A stretch of 64,000 nt of DNA from Shewanella carassii (GTDB lineage Bacteria > Pseudomonadota > Gammaproteobacteria > Enterobacterales > Shewanellaceae). Positions 34,750 through 44,608 of the stretch are shown here, in pieces; positions within the stretch are counted from its first letter, which is position 1, and the number at the start of each line of letters is the position of its first letter. Under the pieces are notes generated by a model. It searched no databases. It worked only from the letters and a program-made list of their open reading frames with translations, and had not been told where the DNA came from. The translations under genes were made by a program, and so were the position numbers. Where the stretch lies: contig NZ_NGVS01000031.1 in the NCBI RefSeq assembly GCF_002777975.1, positions 563-64,562 on the forward strand. The letters run 5' to 3'.

Positions 34750-36795
34750 TTAAAAACGGTACTCGCCCATGACCCAGGCGTTGAGACCGGGTTGTGGCAA
34801 ACGCTCGCCTACCGCAATATCACCGCCCATCACCCGGTTATAACCGGCGAGATGGTCGACATATTCTCTGTCCAGCAGGTTGTCTACCCCAAGCTTGAGC
34901 ATAAAGCTGTCACCGCGGTAACCGGCCGCCATATTGACTAAGCCATAGCCTGCAGTTTCCTGCTCCAGCTGAGTGGCCGAGACCTTGTCCTGGGCGGCAA
35001 CCGCTACTGTCTCCAGGCGGGCAAACCAGCTGCCTTGATCCCAGTTGAGGCCCAGGGTCAGGTTGGGCGGGGCGATACGGTAGAGTTTGTCTTCCACGTC
35101 GCGGCGTTCGCCATAGGTATAGGCCGCCTGCAGATCCAGACTCCACTGTTCATGCAGTTGCCAGCGGGCGTTGACATCCATGCCGTAGAGCAGGGCATCG
35201 GTATTGCTGAACACCAAGGTGTTGGCGTCTCCGGCGGCGATAATGGCCGGGTCATCCGTGGGGAGGCCCTGGATATAGTTGTCGATCCTTTGGACAAATA
35301 CCCTAGGGGTCAGACTGAAATCCTGGCGGTGTAAATCCAGTCCCAGTTCCAGCTGCCAAGCGGTTTCCAGATCTAAGTCCATCTGGCCCACATAGGTACG
35401 GCCATCGGCCAGCCCGCCGGTGGATTGCATCGGCACCCATAGGTAACGCTGTTGGTAGCTGGCACTGGCCTGTTTGCGCGCCAGGCCGATAATGGCATCC
35501 AGCTCATTGTCGATTTCAAAGCGGCCGTTGATCACCAAGTCCAGCCCGGTATCGTTTTGGCTGCGATCGGCCTGGTTGAATCTGTCCATCAGGGTCTTGA
35601 TTGCCGGTTTCATGGCCGCCATAGAGTGGTTCACGGCATCGGCATCAAACCTGTAGTGTTTTACCCGGCTGCCCAGTTGCCAGCTCCAGCGGCCAAACTC
35701 CTGCTGCCATTGGGCGTAGAGGCTGTAAACGCTGTCGTTGACACCGTTGAAGTTATCCACCTGGAATTTGCTGTTGCTCGGATCTGTGATTAGGGTGTCA
35801 TGCTCGGCCTGACGCCAGTCAAAGCCAAATTCCCAGCTATCTTTGGCAAGTTGCCAATGGCCATCGAAACTCTTGGAGTCGGCTATGGTATAACGCGGTG
35901 CCACAGTGGGCTTTTTCATCCGCAGGCTGAAGTTGTCCATGCCGTGGCGGGCATCGCTGTAGCCCAGGTGCCAGCGCATCTGCCAATCGGCCAGCAGGTG
36001 CTCGCCACTGAGTTTGAATCTGTCGGTGCGGATATAGCCGATATCCATCGGCAGTGCCGGGGTGGCGGCATCTGTGGTTTCCAAATGTTGGAATGAGAAG
36101 GCTATCGACTCGTCATCGGCGCTGCTGTCGGCCAGGTTGAATCTGTATTCACCACCGAATACCTGTTTGTCGTAGACGCCTGGCAATAAGGGGTGGTTGT
36201 CGCCACTCTCGGGCACATCATTGCCCTTGAACATGTCGCCATACAGCATGAGCGCTTGGCGCTCGCCGCCGAAATTACTCTTGACGCCGATGCGGCTCTG
36301 CTCGCCATTGTGCTGGTATTGGCCGCTGACCAGACCGCTGAATTCATCGAAACGCGCCTGAGATTCCACGACCCGGATGCTGCCACCCAGGGTATCGACG
36401 CCGCTGGCTACCGGGGCTATGCCGCGATCCAGTTCTAACTGCTCGGTGATCACCGGCACGGCATAACTCAGCGGGGTATCCATGGCATTGGGGCCGGCTC
36501 CGGCCATGCTCATGCCGCCGACCTGGGTTTCCACTCTGTCACCGAAAAGGCCACGATACTGAGCTATGCCGGTCAGCGGGCCGTTGCTGTTAACGTTGGC
36601 GCCGGGAAGAGATCTTAGTAAGCCGCTGATGTCGGCCTTGGGAGACGCCGTTTCGGGTGAGGTATGCAGTACGCTGCTCTGTACACTGCCGCGTACTACC
36701 AGCACTTCCATGGGAGAATCACTGGCCTGGACAGAGGTGCCAAGGCCGAGAATAGGCAATAAAGCCAAATATAGAGTCGAAGGATAAAAGCGCAT
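34750..36795 (-). CDS. TonB-dependent outer membrane receptor, substrate unknown
   Basis: The 681-residue protein has a signal peptide (about 1-24, ending VQA), a TonB box-like MEVLVVRG (29-36), a plug domain with LPGANVNSNGPLTGIAQYRG and VDTLGGSIRV, and a 22-strand barrel pattern ending in MGEYRF (C-terminal aromatic). The plug resembles receptors for copper or other small chelates, but I cannot name a ligand. No Fur-box-like sequence is seen in the 170 bp upstream. It stands alone between the RegBA pair and the tetrathionate/thiosulfate regulator. Confidence 0.85.
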   Translation of the reverse strand: MRFYPSTLYLALLPILGLGTSVQASDSPMEVLVVRGSVQSSVLHTSPETASPKADISGLLRSLPGANVNSNGPLTGIAQYRGLFGDRVETQVGGMSMAGAGPNAMDTPLSYAVPVITEQLELDRGIAPVASGVDTLGGSIRVVESQARFDEFSGLVSGQYQHNGEQSRIGVKSNFGGERQALMLYGDMFKGNDVPESGDNHPLLPGVYDKQVFGGEYRFNLADSSADDESIAFSFQHLETTDAATPALPMDIGYIRTDRFKLSGEHLLADWQMRWHLGYSDARHGMDNFSLRMKKPTVAPRYTIADSKSFDGHWQLAKDSWEFGFDWRQAEHDTLITDPSNSKFQVDNFNGVNDSVYSLYAQWQQEFGRWSWQLGSRVKHYRFDADAVNHSMAAMKPAIKTLMDRFNQADRSQNDTGLDLVINGRFEIDNELDAIIGLARKQASASYQQRYLWVPMQSTGGLADGRTYVGQMDLDLETAWQLELGLDLHRQDFSLTPRVFVQRIDNYIQGLPTDDPAIIAAGDANTLVFSNTDALLYGMDVNARWQLHEQWSLDLQAAYTYGERRDVEDKLYRIAPPNLTLGLNWDQGSWFARLETVAVAAQDKVSATQLEQETAGYGLVNMAAGYRGDSFMLKLGVDNLLDREYVDHLAGYNRVMGGDIAVGERLPQPGLNAWVMGEYRF

Positions 36796-36965
36796 ATCTT
36801 ATTGATTTTGGTTGTTTTGAAGGAGGCCCATTCTGTGCCTGATAACCAAGCTGGGCAAAGGTAAACAGCCAAAGTGCGACAAGCTGTCGCACCTGCATCA
36901 TTATCTCTAAGTGGTTTTATCTGTGTTGGGGGGAGCCAAGAGGACGGCTCTCATTTGGGCCGCTA

Positions 36966-37562
36966 TTATGCCAGCGGAGTGAACTTGATCAGTTCGGCAA
37001 TGCTGTGGACACCGAGCCGCTTCATGATCTTGGCGCGATGCACTTCTATAGTACGTAGTGACAGGTAGAGGGCCTCGGACATCTGTTTGTTGGTCATCCC
37101 TTGCACCAAGAGCTGCAATACCTGCTGCTCACGTTCGGTTAGGGTGGCGTATTTCTGCTGTAGCTGTTGCTGTTCATGGGTCTTGAGGCTGTAGTCGAAC
37201 GCCTTTTCGATGGCCGCAGCCAGTGCCTTGCCGGCAACGGGTTTCTGGAAAAAGTCGCAGGCTCCCTGGCGGAAGGCGTTGACCGCCATGGGGAGATCGC
37301 CATGACCGGTAAGAAAGATGATCCCCAGCGGGCTGTTGGCTTCTAGCAGTTTTTGCTGTACCTGCTCTCCCGTGAGCTCCGGCATGCGGCTATCGAGAAT
37401 GACACAACCCGGCCCCGTCAGCTTGGCGTTATTGAGAAACTCCTGGCCACAGGCAAAGGCTTGCAGTTGGTAACCAAATTGGCTGAGCATAAAACTGAGC
37501 GAGTCACGGACGGCAGCATCATCGTCCACCAGATAAAGTACGGTGTCAGTTACATTTGTCAC
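36966..37562 (-). CDS. ttrR: Response regulator, TtrR/ThsR type (FixJ/LuxR)
   Basis: The 198-residue protein has a receiver domain (VDDDAAVRD; phospho-acceptor Asp in CVILDSRMPELTG; TGHGD; FQKPV) and a LuxR-type helix-turn-helix (LTEREQQVLQLLVQG, MSEALYLSLRTIEVHRAKIM). This is the FixJ/TtrR layout. It starts at GTG 37562 and is divergent from the sensor gene at 37739, with 176 bp between them. It most likely controls the otr and psrABC operons downstream; homologous Shewanella pairs sense tetrathionate (TtrSR) or thiosulfate (ThsSR), and sequence alone does not separate the two. Confidence 0.85.
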   Translation of the reverse strand: MTNVTDTVLYLVDDDAAVRDSLSFMLSQFGYQLQAFACGQEFLNNAKLTGPGCVILDSRMPELTGEQVQQKLLEANSPLGIIFLTGHGDLPMAVNAFRQGACDFFQKPVAGKALAAAIEKAFDYSLKTHEQQQLQQKYATLTEREQQVLQLLVQGMTNKQMSEALYLSLRTIEVHRAKIMKRLGVHSIAELIKFTPLA

Positions 37563-37738
37563 TAAGATTTCTCACTGGGGTGAATAAGCCAATCCTAATC
37601 TTTGTTGTATCTGGGCTCAAACCTGGTTGCTGGCTTTTAGAGCCAGATCACTGAGGTATTGACCGACATTTGCCCTCCATCAAGTTATTCTTTTGCTGGC
37701 TGTATTAGCTTATCTTCATGGATGAAAGGGGAGTGGGA

Positions 37739-39595
37739 ATGGCCAAAATATTAATCTTGATACTGTTGTTGGGAGCCGGGTGTGCTTCGGCTTCGGCGCA
37801 ACTGTATGAACCGGCGACCGATGCCGAAATGGGTGACGAACCCATAGAGGCTGTGTTTCGGGTCGGAGTCTTGGCCAACCATGGGGTCGCTCAAGCCAAA
37901 GAGAGATGGCGTCCCATGATGCGTTATCTGAGCCAACAGCTGCCCGGTAATCGCTTTGAAGTTGTGCCACTGACATTTACGCAGATGAATCAGCAACTGC
38001 TGGAGCACAGGATCCACTTCATTGTGACCAACCCGGGACAGTATTTAAGTCTCAGCAGCCAGTTGCCCCTGTCGTGGCTGGCCACCATGCGCAGTCGCAA
38101 ACATCAGGGCACCACCTTCGCCATCAGTTCGGCGATCATAGTGCGGGCCGACAGCCCGGTGCGCAACATTGAAGAGTTGCGTGGCGCCACTGTGGTGGCC
38201 AGCGATCCTCAGGCGCTGGGAGGATATCAGGCGACGGTAGGCTTGCTGAATAAGCGCGGCTTTGCCGCCAAACGTTTCTTCGGCGAGGTGCGTTTTTTGG
38301 GGTTCCCGTTGGAACCTCTGGTTTATCAGGTGCGTGACCGCACTGTCGATGCCGCCATTACCCCTTTCTGTACTTTGGAAGAGATGGTGGAAACCGGTTT
38401 GGTCGAGCGGGAAGACTATCGGGTGATCAACGGCGTTAAGCCCGAGGGTTATGACTGCGAGACCAGCAGCGCCCTCTATCCCAACTGGTCGTTTGCCGCC
38501 TCTGACCTAGTGCCCAGCCATATTACCCAGGCAGTGACTCTGGCATTGTTTGATCTGCCCTATGACTCTGAAGCCGCAATTCAGGCAGATATTATGGGGT
38601 GGACCGCCCCCATCAGTCAGCTCAAGGTGATTAAGTTGTATGAAGAGCTGGAGTTACATGGCGGTCCGCCACCACTCTATGAAGCCGCTATCGACTGGGT
38701 GCGTAAGAACCAGGAGTGGGGCGGCGTCTTGTTGTTATTGTTCCTGATCTCGACGCTCTATCACCTATGGCTGGAATACAAGTTTCGTCAGAAGAGTGAA
38801 TACCTGTTGGCGGCAGAGCGGCAACTGCGGGAAAAGGCACTGCAACTGGAGCGAATACAGAGTGCTGCCATATTGGGTGAAATCGGTGCTGGGTTGGCGC
38901 ACGAACTCAACCAACCCATAGCCGCCATTACTCAATACAGTGAGGGCGCCATGATGGTGTTAGAGCAGCGCGCCGCCAGCGGTTGCGGTGAGCGTGCCGA
39001 TGCCATGCGCGAGGTGCTGACCAAGATCAACAACCAGTCTATCCGCGCTGGAGCTGTGGTACATCGCATTCGTGGCTTATTGCGTCGGCGCCGTGCAGAG
39101 CCGGAACTGATCGAGATTGAGCACTTGCTCAAAGATGCGCTGGCACTGTTCCAACGTCCCATAGAGCAACAGCATATTGAGCTCAAAATCAGTCATCATG
39201 GGACGGCACGCCCCTTGTTGGGAGATGCGGTAGGCCTGAGCCAAATGCTGGTCAATCTATTGAAAAATGCCATCGATGCCTTGGAAGGGGTGGCGGGCAA
39301 GCGGGAAATTCAGGTGGCGATCGACTACGAGTCTCCCCCCCCATCAACTGCTGCCAAGGGAGAGTGGTTACTGCTGGAGTTATTGGATTCCGGCGCTGGA
39401 CTCAGTGCCTCGGCAGAAGAGCTCATCGCCTCTTTTGCAACGACCAAGGAGGATGGATTGGGATTGGGACTGGCCATCTGCCGCGATGTAGTGACTCAGC
39501 ATAATGGCCACCTTGAACTGGAAAACCGCCGCGATTGCCGCGGTTGTCGGGTGCGGGTCTGGTTGCCCTTGGCAGAGGCATTGCCTGCCGAGTGA
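37739..39595 (+). CDS. ttrS: Sensor histidine kinase, TtrS/ThsS type
   Basis: The 618-residue protein has an N-terminal signal or anchor (about 1-20), a periplasmic PhnD-like binding domain (about 30-300, including FIVTNPGQYLSL and RGATVVASDPQALGGYQA), one membrane helix (LLLLFLISTLYHLWL) and a HisKA/HATPase core (AHELNQPIAAITQYSEGA, NLLKNAIDAL, DSGAGL). Two cysteines in TPFCTLEEM and EGYDCETSS sit in the ligand domain, as in the TtrS group. ATG 37739 follows AAGGGGAG, which decides against ATG 37718. It pairs with the divergent regulator. Confidence 0.88.
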   Translation: MAKILILILLLGAGCASASAQLYEPATDAEMGDEPIEAVFRVGVLANHGVAQAKERWRPMMRYLSQQLPGNRFEVVPLTFTQMNQQLLEHRIHFIVTNPGQYLSLSSQLPLSWLATMRSRKHQGTTFAISSAIIVRADSPVRNIEELRGATVVASDPQALGGYQATVGLLNKRGFAAKRFFGEVRFLGFPLEPLVYQVRDRTVDAAITPFCTLEEMVETGLVEREDYRVINGVKPEGYDCETSSALYPNWSFAASDLVPSHITQAVTLALFDLPYDSEAAIQADIMGWTAPISQLKVIKLYEELELHGGPPPLYEAAIDWVRKNQEWGGVLLLLFLISTLYHLWLEYKFRQKSEYLLAAERQLREKALQLERIQSAAILGEIGAGLAHELNQPIAAITQYSEGAMMVLEQRAASGCGERADAMREVLTKINNQSIRAGAVVHRIRGLLRRRRAEPELIEIEHLLKDALALFQRPIEQQHIELKISHHGTARPLLGDAVGLSQMLVNLLKNAIDALEGVAGKREIQVAIDYESPPPSTAAKGEWLLLELLDSGAGLSASAEELIASFATTKEDGLGLGLAICRDVVTQHNGHLELENRRDCRGCRVRVWLPLAEALPAE

Positions 39596-39624
39596 GGCAA
39601 TGCCTTGTGAGCAATGCTTGGGTG

Positions 39625-40767
39625 TTAGCGCAGCGCGCTCAGGGTTTGCCACTGGCGGCGGCCGAATTCCAGCACCACACCTACTGCCAGACCGGCGGCG
39701 GCATTGACGGCCAGGCTCACCACGGCGGTCGCCAGGATAACAAAGATACAGAAAGGCTTGCCGTCCAAGAGGCGTTTGGACCAGGCCAACTGCAAGCCGG
39801 CGGTGGACAGCAGACTACCGAGAATAGCCAGCGGAATAAGGCTCAGCAGCCAGGCCACGTTTTCCCCCCAGGAGAGGGCTATTAGCAGGCAACTGCCGCC
39901 GAAGATCAGCGGCGCCCACAGATGGCGGGCACCGAAATGGTATTGCACCGCCAATCCACCGGCACCGTGGCACATGGCCGAAGCACCGAAGGGACTCAGC
40001 AGCAGATTGGCCAGGCCAGAGCTAGTGGCAAGTGCCTTGGGGCTGAAACGCTGGCTGTCTTCGGGGAACTTCTCTTTGGCCATCACTGAGGTGGCGATAA
40101 CGGCATTGGTCAAAGTCAACGCCAGTTGTGGCAGCACCAATAGGGTCGCTGCGGCGCCCCAGTCATTTAACTCGGGCCAGCTCAAGTGCCAAGGCGTGTT
40201 GTTGAACACAAAGCCGCTGTCGCTGCCGCCTTGTTGGTATTGCCACAGCATGCCGAGGGCGATCACCAAGGGCATGGCCAGATAGCGCAGCGGGATAAAG
40301 CGGGCAAAGAAGATCAGTGCGAAGGCGCCGAATCCCAGCACAGGCTCGTCGGCCATCATCTTGAAACCCATCCATAACAGCTGAAGCCCTATGGCCAGTT
40401 GGATACCGACACTGACAGCCTGGGATATTTGCCGCGACAGCCAACTGATGGCGCCGGAGGCCGCCAGTACCAGCAGTATTACTCCCATCAGCATGGCGCT
40501 GGCTTGCATCATGCCCGGTGTCAGTCCCTGGGCGATGACTAGGGCGGCAATCACCTTCATGGGTTGTACGGGAATGGGGCGGCGATAAAATAGGGCGGTG
40601 GCGATGGCAAAGAGACCGAAACCGAGAAAAATGCCTTGGGGAGAAAACTGATTCAGGGCGATCAGCCCAAGTACTAGAGGGAGGAAGGTTCCCAGATCGG
40701 CGAAGGCGCCGCTAAGCTCTCCCAGGGAGCGGTTTAATGAGGAAAAAGTCTTGCCGTTTGTTGTCAT
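39625..40767 (-). CDS. Molybdate/sulfate transporter, MOT1 family
   Basis: The 380-residue inner membrane protein has about ten hydrophobic segments and the two MOT1/SulP-related signatures GAFADLGTFLPLVLGL near the start and PFGASAMCHGAGGLAVQYHFGARH in the second half. MOT1 proteins carry molybdate in plants and bacteria. Its place between the sensor gene and the molybdopterin reductase cluster supports molybdate supply for PsrA. ATG 40767 is chosen over GTG 40779; neither has a strong ribosome site. The 3' end is convergent with and 29 bp from the sensor gene. Confidence 0.8.
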   Translation of the reverse strand: MTTNGKTFSSLNRSLGELSGAFADLGTFLPLVLGLIALNQFSPQGIFLGFGLFAIATALFYRRPIPVQPMKVIAALVIAQGLTPGMMQASAMLMGVILLVLAASGAISWLSRQISQAVSVGIQLAIGLQLLWMGFKMMADEPVLGFGAFALIFFARFIPLRYLAMPLVIALGMLWQYQQGGSDSGFVFNNTPWHLSWPELNDWGAAATLLVLPQLALTLTNAVIATSVMAKEKFPEDSQRFSPKALATSSGLANLLLSPFGASAMCHGAGGLAVQYHFGARHLWAPLIFGGSCLLIALSWGENVAWLLSLIPLAILGSLLSTAGLQLAWSKRLLDGKPFCIFVILATAVVSLAVNAAAGLAVGVVLEFGRRQWQTLSALR

Positions 40768-40973
40768 TGCACTTGCCACAGAAAAGGATGCCCAGACAAC
40801 GCAAGAAAAATGCCATTTTTTACCGCGAGTTGCATCATCAATGACCCGAATTTACCGCCATAGTCTAATTTAGTGTAGCGCCGCTTGGACACTTTGACCT
40901 GGAACTGGGTCTAAATGTCTTTTTGGGCTCAGTGATTTTATGACTTTATTGGGGGTGGGGATGTTAAGAGTGA

Positions 40974-41007
40974 CCGGCTCCCGGGAGGTGGGAGATGCGG
41001 GAGCCGG
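40974..41007. terminator. Hairpin after otr
   Basis: CCGGCTCCCG (40974-40983) pairs perfectly with CGGGAGCCGG (40998-41007). It lies 25 bp past the otr stop. The T content after it is low on both strands, so it may end or protect the otr transcript rather than act as a strong terminator. Confidence 0.5.
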
Positions 41008-41031
41008 CCTTCAGGACTTACCTGAATCGGA

Positions 41032-42432
41032 TCAGCGGGCGTGGCGAGCGCCGCCTTTGTGCTTCATGGGATCGCCCTCATAGCCCAGCGCCTGCCAGTC
41101 GAGGCGGTCACCGCCGTTGTGGCAGTCGGCGCACTTGAGCGCTTCGCTCTTGGGCGAGACCATGTGGTTGATACGCCACCACATTTCGGTTTGGGCAAAG
41201 CCGTACTGACCGCTGTAGCTGATGCCCTTGGCCTGCATGGGCTCGCTTGCGGCCATCCCTAAGCGAATCGCCTTATCCCAGTCAAACTCAGACCAGAAAC
41301 CGCCCTTGCCATAGGTCTTGGGATTGAGCAGCACCTTATTGACCTTGTCGTACACCTGCTTGCCTGTGTGCACCTTGAAGGGGTAGATCTTCGCCTTGGG
41401 ATCCTGAATGTCACCCAGGGGGAAGGTCAGACGGGTGACCTGCTCTGGATCCATTTTGTCACCGGCCATATAGGCATCGGCGCGGCCGTTGTACCAGGCG
41501 TAGCTGGGCTTGACCATCTTGCCCCAAACGAAGCTGCCCTTTTTCTTGGCGTAGCTGTGACGACCATATTGATCCAGGCTCTCTTCCCTGTCTTCACCGG
41601 CAGTTGACCAGTCCCAGTGCAGCTTGGTGGGCTCATGGCGGGCAAAGAAGGGGATGTGGCAGGTCTGACAGGCCACAGTGGCCGCGTGCTTGTTCAGCTG
41701 TTTGTTGCCGTGTGGCGCACTGTCGTGGCAATTGTCACAGCCGATATGATCTTCACCGCCGGGGGACACCCCCATGGCGTTACCGCTGATCATATGTTTC
41801 TGGGTGGTGTGGCAGTCCTGACACTGGAAGTCATTGCCATCGCTGTCCATATGCACATCCGTGGCCTTGTCCGGGTAGGCCATGGAAGAGTCGAGGTCGC
41901 CATGCTTGACCGCATCTCCGCCGCCACCGTAGAAGTGGCAGCTGCCGCAGTTATCCCGCACCGGCTTGCCGACATTCTGGGCGACCCGCAGCAGATCCAC
42001 TGTCTTGAATACCTCTCCGGCCGCGACGGGATCTTTAACATAGGTGCCCGTGGTGTCATGGCACACCAAGCAGTCCACCTTGGTCTTGTCCTTGAAGTCG
42101 AAGTTGTTGTCTTTCCAGCCGTAACCGGCATGGCAGCCGGTACAGCGCGGCTCGTTACCGGCAATGGAAACACAGAAGTTGTTGATGGAGTTTTTCTTGC
42201 CCCGTTTGACTGTACGTCCGGGCAGTTTCTGCTCCAGTTCCCAGGTCCAGTGGGATGACAGCATAAAGTCATCGGCATCCTTTTCATGGCACTCAAGACA
42301 GGCCTGGGTCACTTCCGAGCCTGTGTTGAAGGGGCCCTTGAGCACCTCTTTGTGGGGGCCGCCGGCCTGGGCCTGGCTCAGGAGGCCGAGCCAGAGTGCC
42401 GTGGCTATAAATGGCAGATAAAATGTTTTCAT
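41032..42432 (-). CDS. otr: Octaheme tetrathionate reductase (OTR)
   Basis: The 466-residue periplasmic cytochrome has a signal peptide (about 1-23, ending AQA) and exactly eight CxxCH heme motifs: CLECH, CTGCH, CLVCH, CGSCH, CQDCH, CDNCH, CQTCH and CADCH. It matches the S. oneidensis OTR, which reduces tetrathionate in vitro and also nitrite and hydroxylamine; its active-site heme has a lysine ligand. GGGAGG precedes ATG 42432. It is the last of three genes with the DUF3373 protein and a monoheme cytochrome, an order also seen in S. oneidensis. The physiological substrate is still debated. Confidence 0.93.
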   Translation of the reverse strand: MKTFYLPFIATALWLGLLSQAQAGGPHKEVLKGPFNTGSEVTQACLECHEKDADDFMLSSHWTWELEQKLPGRTVKRGKKNSINNFCVSIAGNEPRCTGCHAGYGWKDNNFDFKDKTKVDCLVCHDTTGTYVKDPVAAGEVFKTVDLLRVAQNVGKPVRDNCGSCHFYGGGGDAVKHGDLDSSMAYPDKATDVHMDSDGNDFQCQDCHTTQKHMISGNAMGVSPGGEDHIGCDNCHDSAPHGNKQLNKHAATVACQTCHIPFFARHEPTKLHWDWSTAGEDREESLDQYGRHSYAKKKGSFVWGKMVKPSYAWYNGRADAYMAGDKMDPEQVTRLTFPLGDIQDPKAKIYPFKVHTGKQVYDKVNKVLLNPKTYGKGGFWSEFDWDKAIRLGMAASEPMQAKGISYSGQYGFAQTEMWWRINHMVSPKSEALKCADCHNGGDRLDWQALGYEGDPMKHKGGARHAR

Positions 42433-42444
42433 CTGTGTTCCTCC

Positions 42445-44172
42445 CTAGAAATTCACAGTCAGTGAGGCGTTGATATCCAGCGCCGTATCCACCACGGGCA
42501 ATAACGAATAGGCGCTGCCGTCCAGCACTTCATCCACCTTCACAGGTGCACCCACGGGCGTGCCCGAGCCAGTGTATTCATAGTCGTAGTAGAGCCCCGC
42601 CAACTTGATAAACATCCTGGGATTGATATCGAAGATGTAGTAGGCCTCGGCCACATGGCCGCGGGTGGCCAGTTTGCTGCCGACCGGGTCGTCCTGGGCC
42701 TGGGTGAAGGGCGTCCAGTACTTGGATCCATAGTTGTATTCCAGACCGAACTTGCCGTAAGGCGCCGGGATCTGCATGCCGATATAGATGCCGTAACCAT
42801 CGTGGGAGGCATCGGACTCGGCGCTGGATGGCACCAGCAGCAGTTCATCGCCACTGCTGTTGAGTTCTGCCTGGAACACGGCATCGGTCAACATGCCGCC
42901 GAACATGCCGGCGTTGCCGTTGCTCTCGCCGCGGGTCCAGCCGAAGGAGGCAAACAGCTTGAGATCGTCATCGGACTCATAGGCATAGCCCAGGCCGCCC
43001 AGGTACATGTCGCCTATGACCCCGCTGGGTTGCACCCGGGTAACAAAGTTGAAGTTGTCGAATTTCTGCAGATCACTGTAGAGGGTGGGAGCGAAAATCC
43101 CGGCCAACTCGTTGGGGAAGGCCATGGTGCCCTTGAAGCCGTCGTTGATATCCCGCGCGGCAAACAGGGTCAGTTGCAGGAAGTGGTTACCATCGTTGAT
43201 CACATCAATGTTGAAACCGCCCAGATGGGTGTCCTTGCTGACGGTATCGCCATAGAGCTCGCCATTGCCCCATTGGGACTCAAAGCCCTGACCGTAACAG
43301 AAACGCACCACTTGGCCTTCTATCCCGGTGAGCTCTCCAAGCTTGTAGCCCAGAGTGGCGCCGTCAAAGTTGAAGTTGACCAGGTGTCCGGAAGGGGTGC
43401 CGCCACGTTTCTCATTTTCCCGGTAGTGGCTCGGCGGACCATAGGTGGAGGGGCGACGGCCGACAGACAGATAAAACTCGCTGCCGCCGATGTTTTTCCA
43501 GTCAAAGTAGGCGCGCTCGACCCGCAGCCAGTCGCCACTAGGGTTGCCTGAGTTGGTGCCGTCCATGGTGAAAGAGCGCCAGGAATCAAACACCTGCACA
43601 CCGGTAGAATCGCCCCAGTCCTTGAACATGGTCAGGCGTCCGGCAAAGCTGACGTTGTCCCACACCTTGGCCTTGAGATCGAGCCGCAGCCGAGTGGTGT
43701 AGAAGATGTCATTGTCTATGTCACCACTGCGATAAGGCGCCAGCACATAGGGCATAACGCCCTGCAGTTGTCCCTGGGCAAAGGCGTTGGCCAGCTCAGG
43801 GTTGGCGGCCATCATCTTGCCAAGGGGCGAGGTGGGATCCATGGGGTTGCCCAGTTCGCCGGCCATGGCTTTGGCGCCGAAGTCGTTGAAGTCCATCTTG
43901 ATCGCCGGATGCCAGGTGACATTGCCATAGTGCAGCGAGTGGGCTCGAGTGCGAAAGTCACCGCTGATCTCCAGTCGATCGAGCGCCGTGTGCCGCTCTG
44001 TCTTGTCCACCCGGCTGTTGAGTATATCCAGCTCTTCGGTGATCTCCTGTAGTTGCTGTTTAAGCTCGCGGATCTTGGTGCTGTCATCCAGTTCTCCGGC
44101 CTGGAGCTGGGGGCTGCCCAGCAGAGCCAAACCCAGTGCCTGGGCCACCGCCAGTGCGATAAGAGTACGCAT
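42445..44172 (-). CDS. DUF3373 outer-membrane-type protein of the otr cluster
   Basis: The 575-residue protein has a signal peptide (about 1-25), a short coiled coil (about 30-58, IRELKQQLQEITEELDILNS), and a long beta-rich region with alternating aromatic strands ending in NASLTVNF, a C-terminal Phe. This is the pattern of an outer membrane barrel; the coiled coil could touch the cell wall as in some Shewanella porins. It has no heme motif. ATG 44172 is chosen because AGGAG precedes it. Its position between a monoheme cytochrome and OTR suggests a dedicated porin or a conduit for substrate; that is inference. Confidence 0.8.
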   Translation of the reverse strand: MRTLIALAVAQALGLALLGSPQLQAGELDDSTKIRELKQQLQEITEELDILNSRVDKTERHTALDRLEISGDFRTRAHSLHYGNVTWHPAIKMDFNDFGAKAMAGELGNPMDPTSPLGKMMAANPELANAFAQGQLQGVMPYVLAPYRSGDIDNDIFYTTRLRLDLKAKVWDNVSFAGRLTMFKDWGDSTGVQVFDSWRSFTMDGTNSGNPSGDWLRVERAYFDWKNIGGSEFYLSVGRRPSTYGPPSHYRENEKRGGTPSGHLVNFNFDGATLGYKLGELTGIEGQVVRFCYGQGFESQWGNGELYGDTVSKDTHLGGFNIDVINDGNHFLQLTLFAARDINDGFKGTMAFPNELAGIFAPTLYSDLQKFDNFNFVTRVQPSGVIGDMYLGGLGYAYESDDDLKLFASFGWTRGESNGNAGMFGGMLTDAVFQAELNSSGDELLLVPSSAESDASHDGYGIYIGMQIPAPYGKFGLEYNYGSKYWTPFTQAQDDPVGSKLATRGHVAEAYYIFDINPRMFIKLAGLYYDYEYTGSGTPVGAPVKVDEVLDGSAYSLLPVVDTALDINASLTVNF

Positions 44173-44281
44173 AGTAGATTCTCCTGACCGGCCTTGCCGG
44201 TCGTTTTCAGGCAGCAAGCGGCCCTGGGGTAACCCCATACTTGGCTTACTGACTGTTAATGAGTTAAGTGATTACGCGCTA

Positions 44282-44608
44282 TCAACCGCAGGTCTGGGGT
44301 TGATCCGAGTCGGCGGCATGGTCGTACAGGAACTGTTGAATATCCTTGAGTTCCTGCTCAGTTAAAGGCTGAAACGCCTCGGGTTTGGCTTTGTGTTTGT
44401 CTCTGGCGAAGAATCTGTCCCATTGGCTCATGGTCTTGCTCATGGGAGTCAGTTCGCCGCCTATGCCTGCTTTGCTGTGACACTCTTTACAGACTTTCTT
44501 GTACAGGTGTTTGCCTTTCTTGGGGTTGCCGCCGTCGGCTGCGGTGGCGCCTGTGGCCAATGCACAGGCTAAAAGCAGAAGGCCGAGTTTGCTGCTGGTG
44601 TTCATCAT
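44282..44608 (-). CDS. Monoheme c-type cytochrome of the otr cluster
   Basis: The 108-residue protein has a signal peptide (about 1-24, ending ATA), one CxxCH motif (CKECH, about 40-44) and a C-terminal LTEQELKDIQQFLYDH helix of class I cytochromes c. A Met in GGELTPMSKTM is a likely sixth ligand. It is the first gene of the three-gene otr operon and probably shuttles electrons to OTR. ATG 44608 or 44605 may be used; both are close to GAGG. Confidence 0.88.
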   Translation of the reverse strand: MMNTSSKLGLLLLACALATGATAADGGNPKKGKHLYKKVCKECHSKAGIGGELTPMSKTMSQWDRFFARDKHKAKPEAFQPLTEQELKDIQQFLYDHAADSDQPQTCG

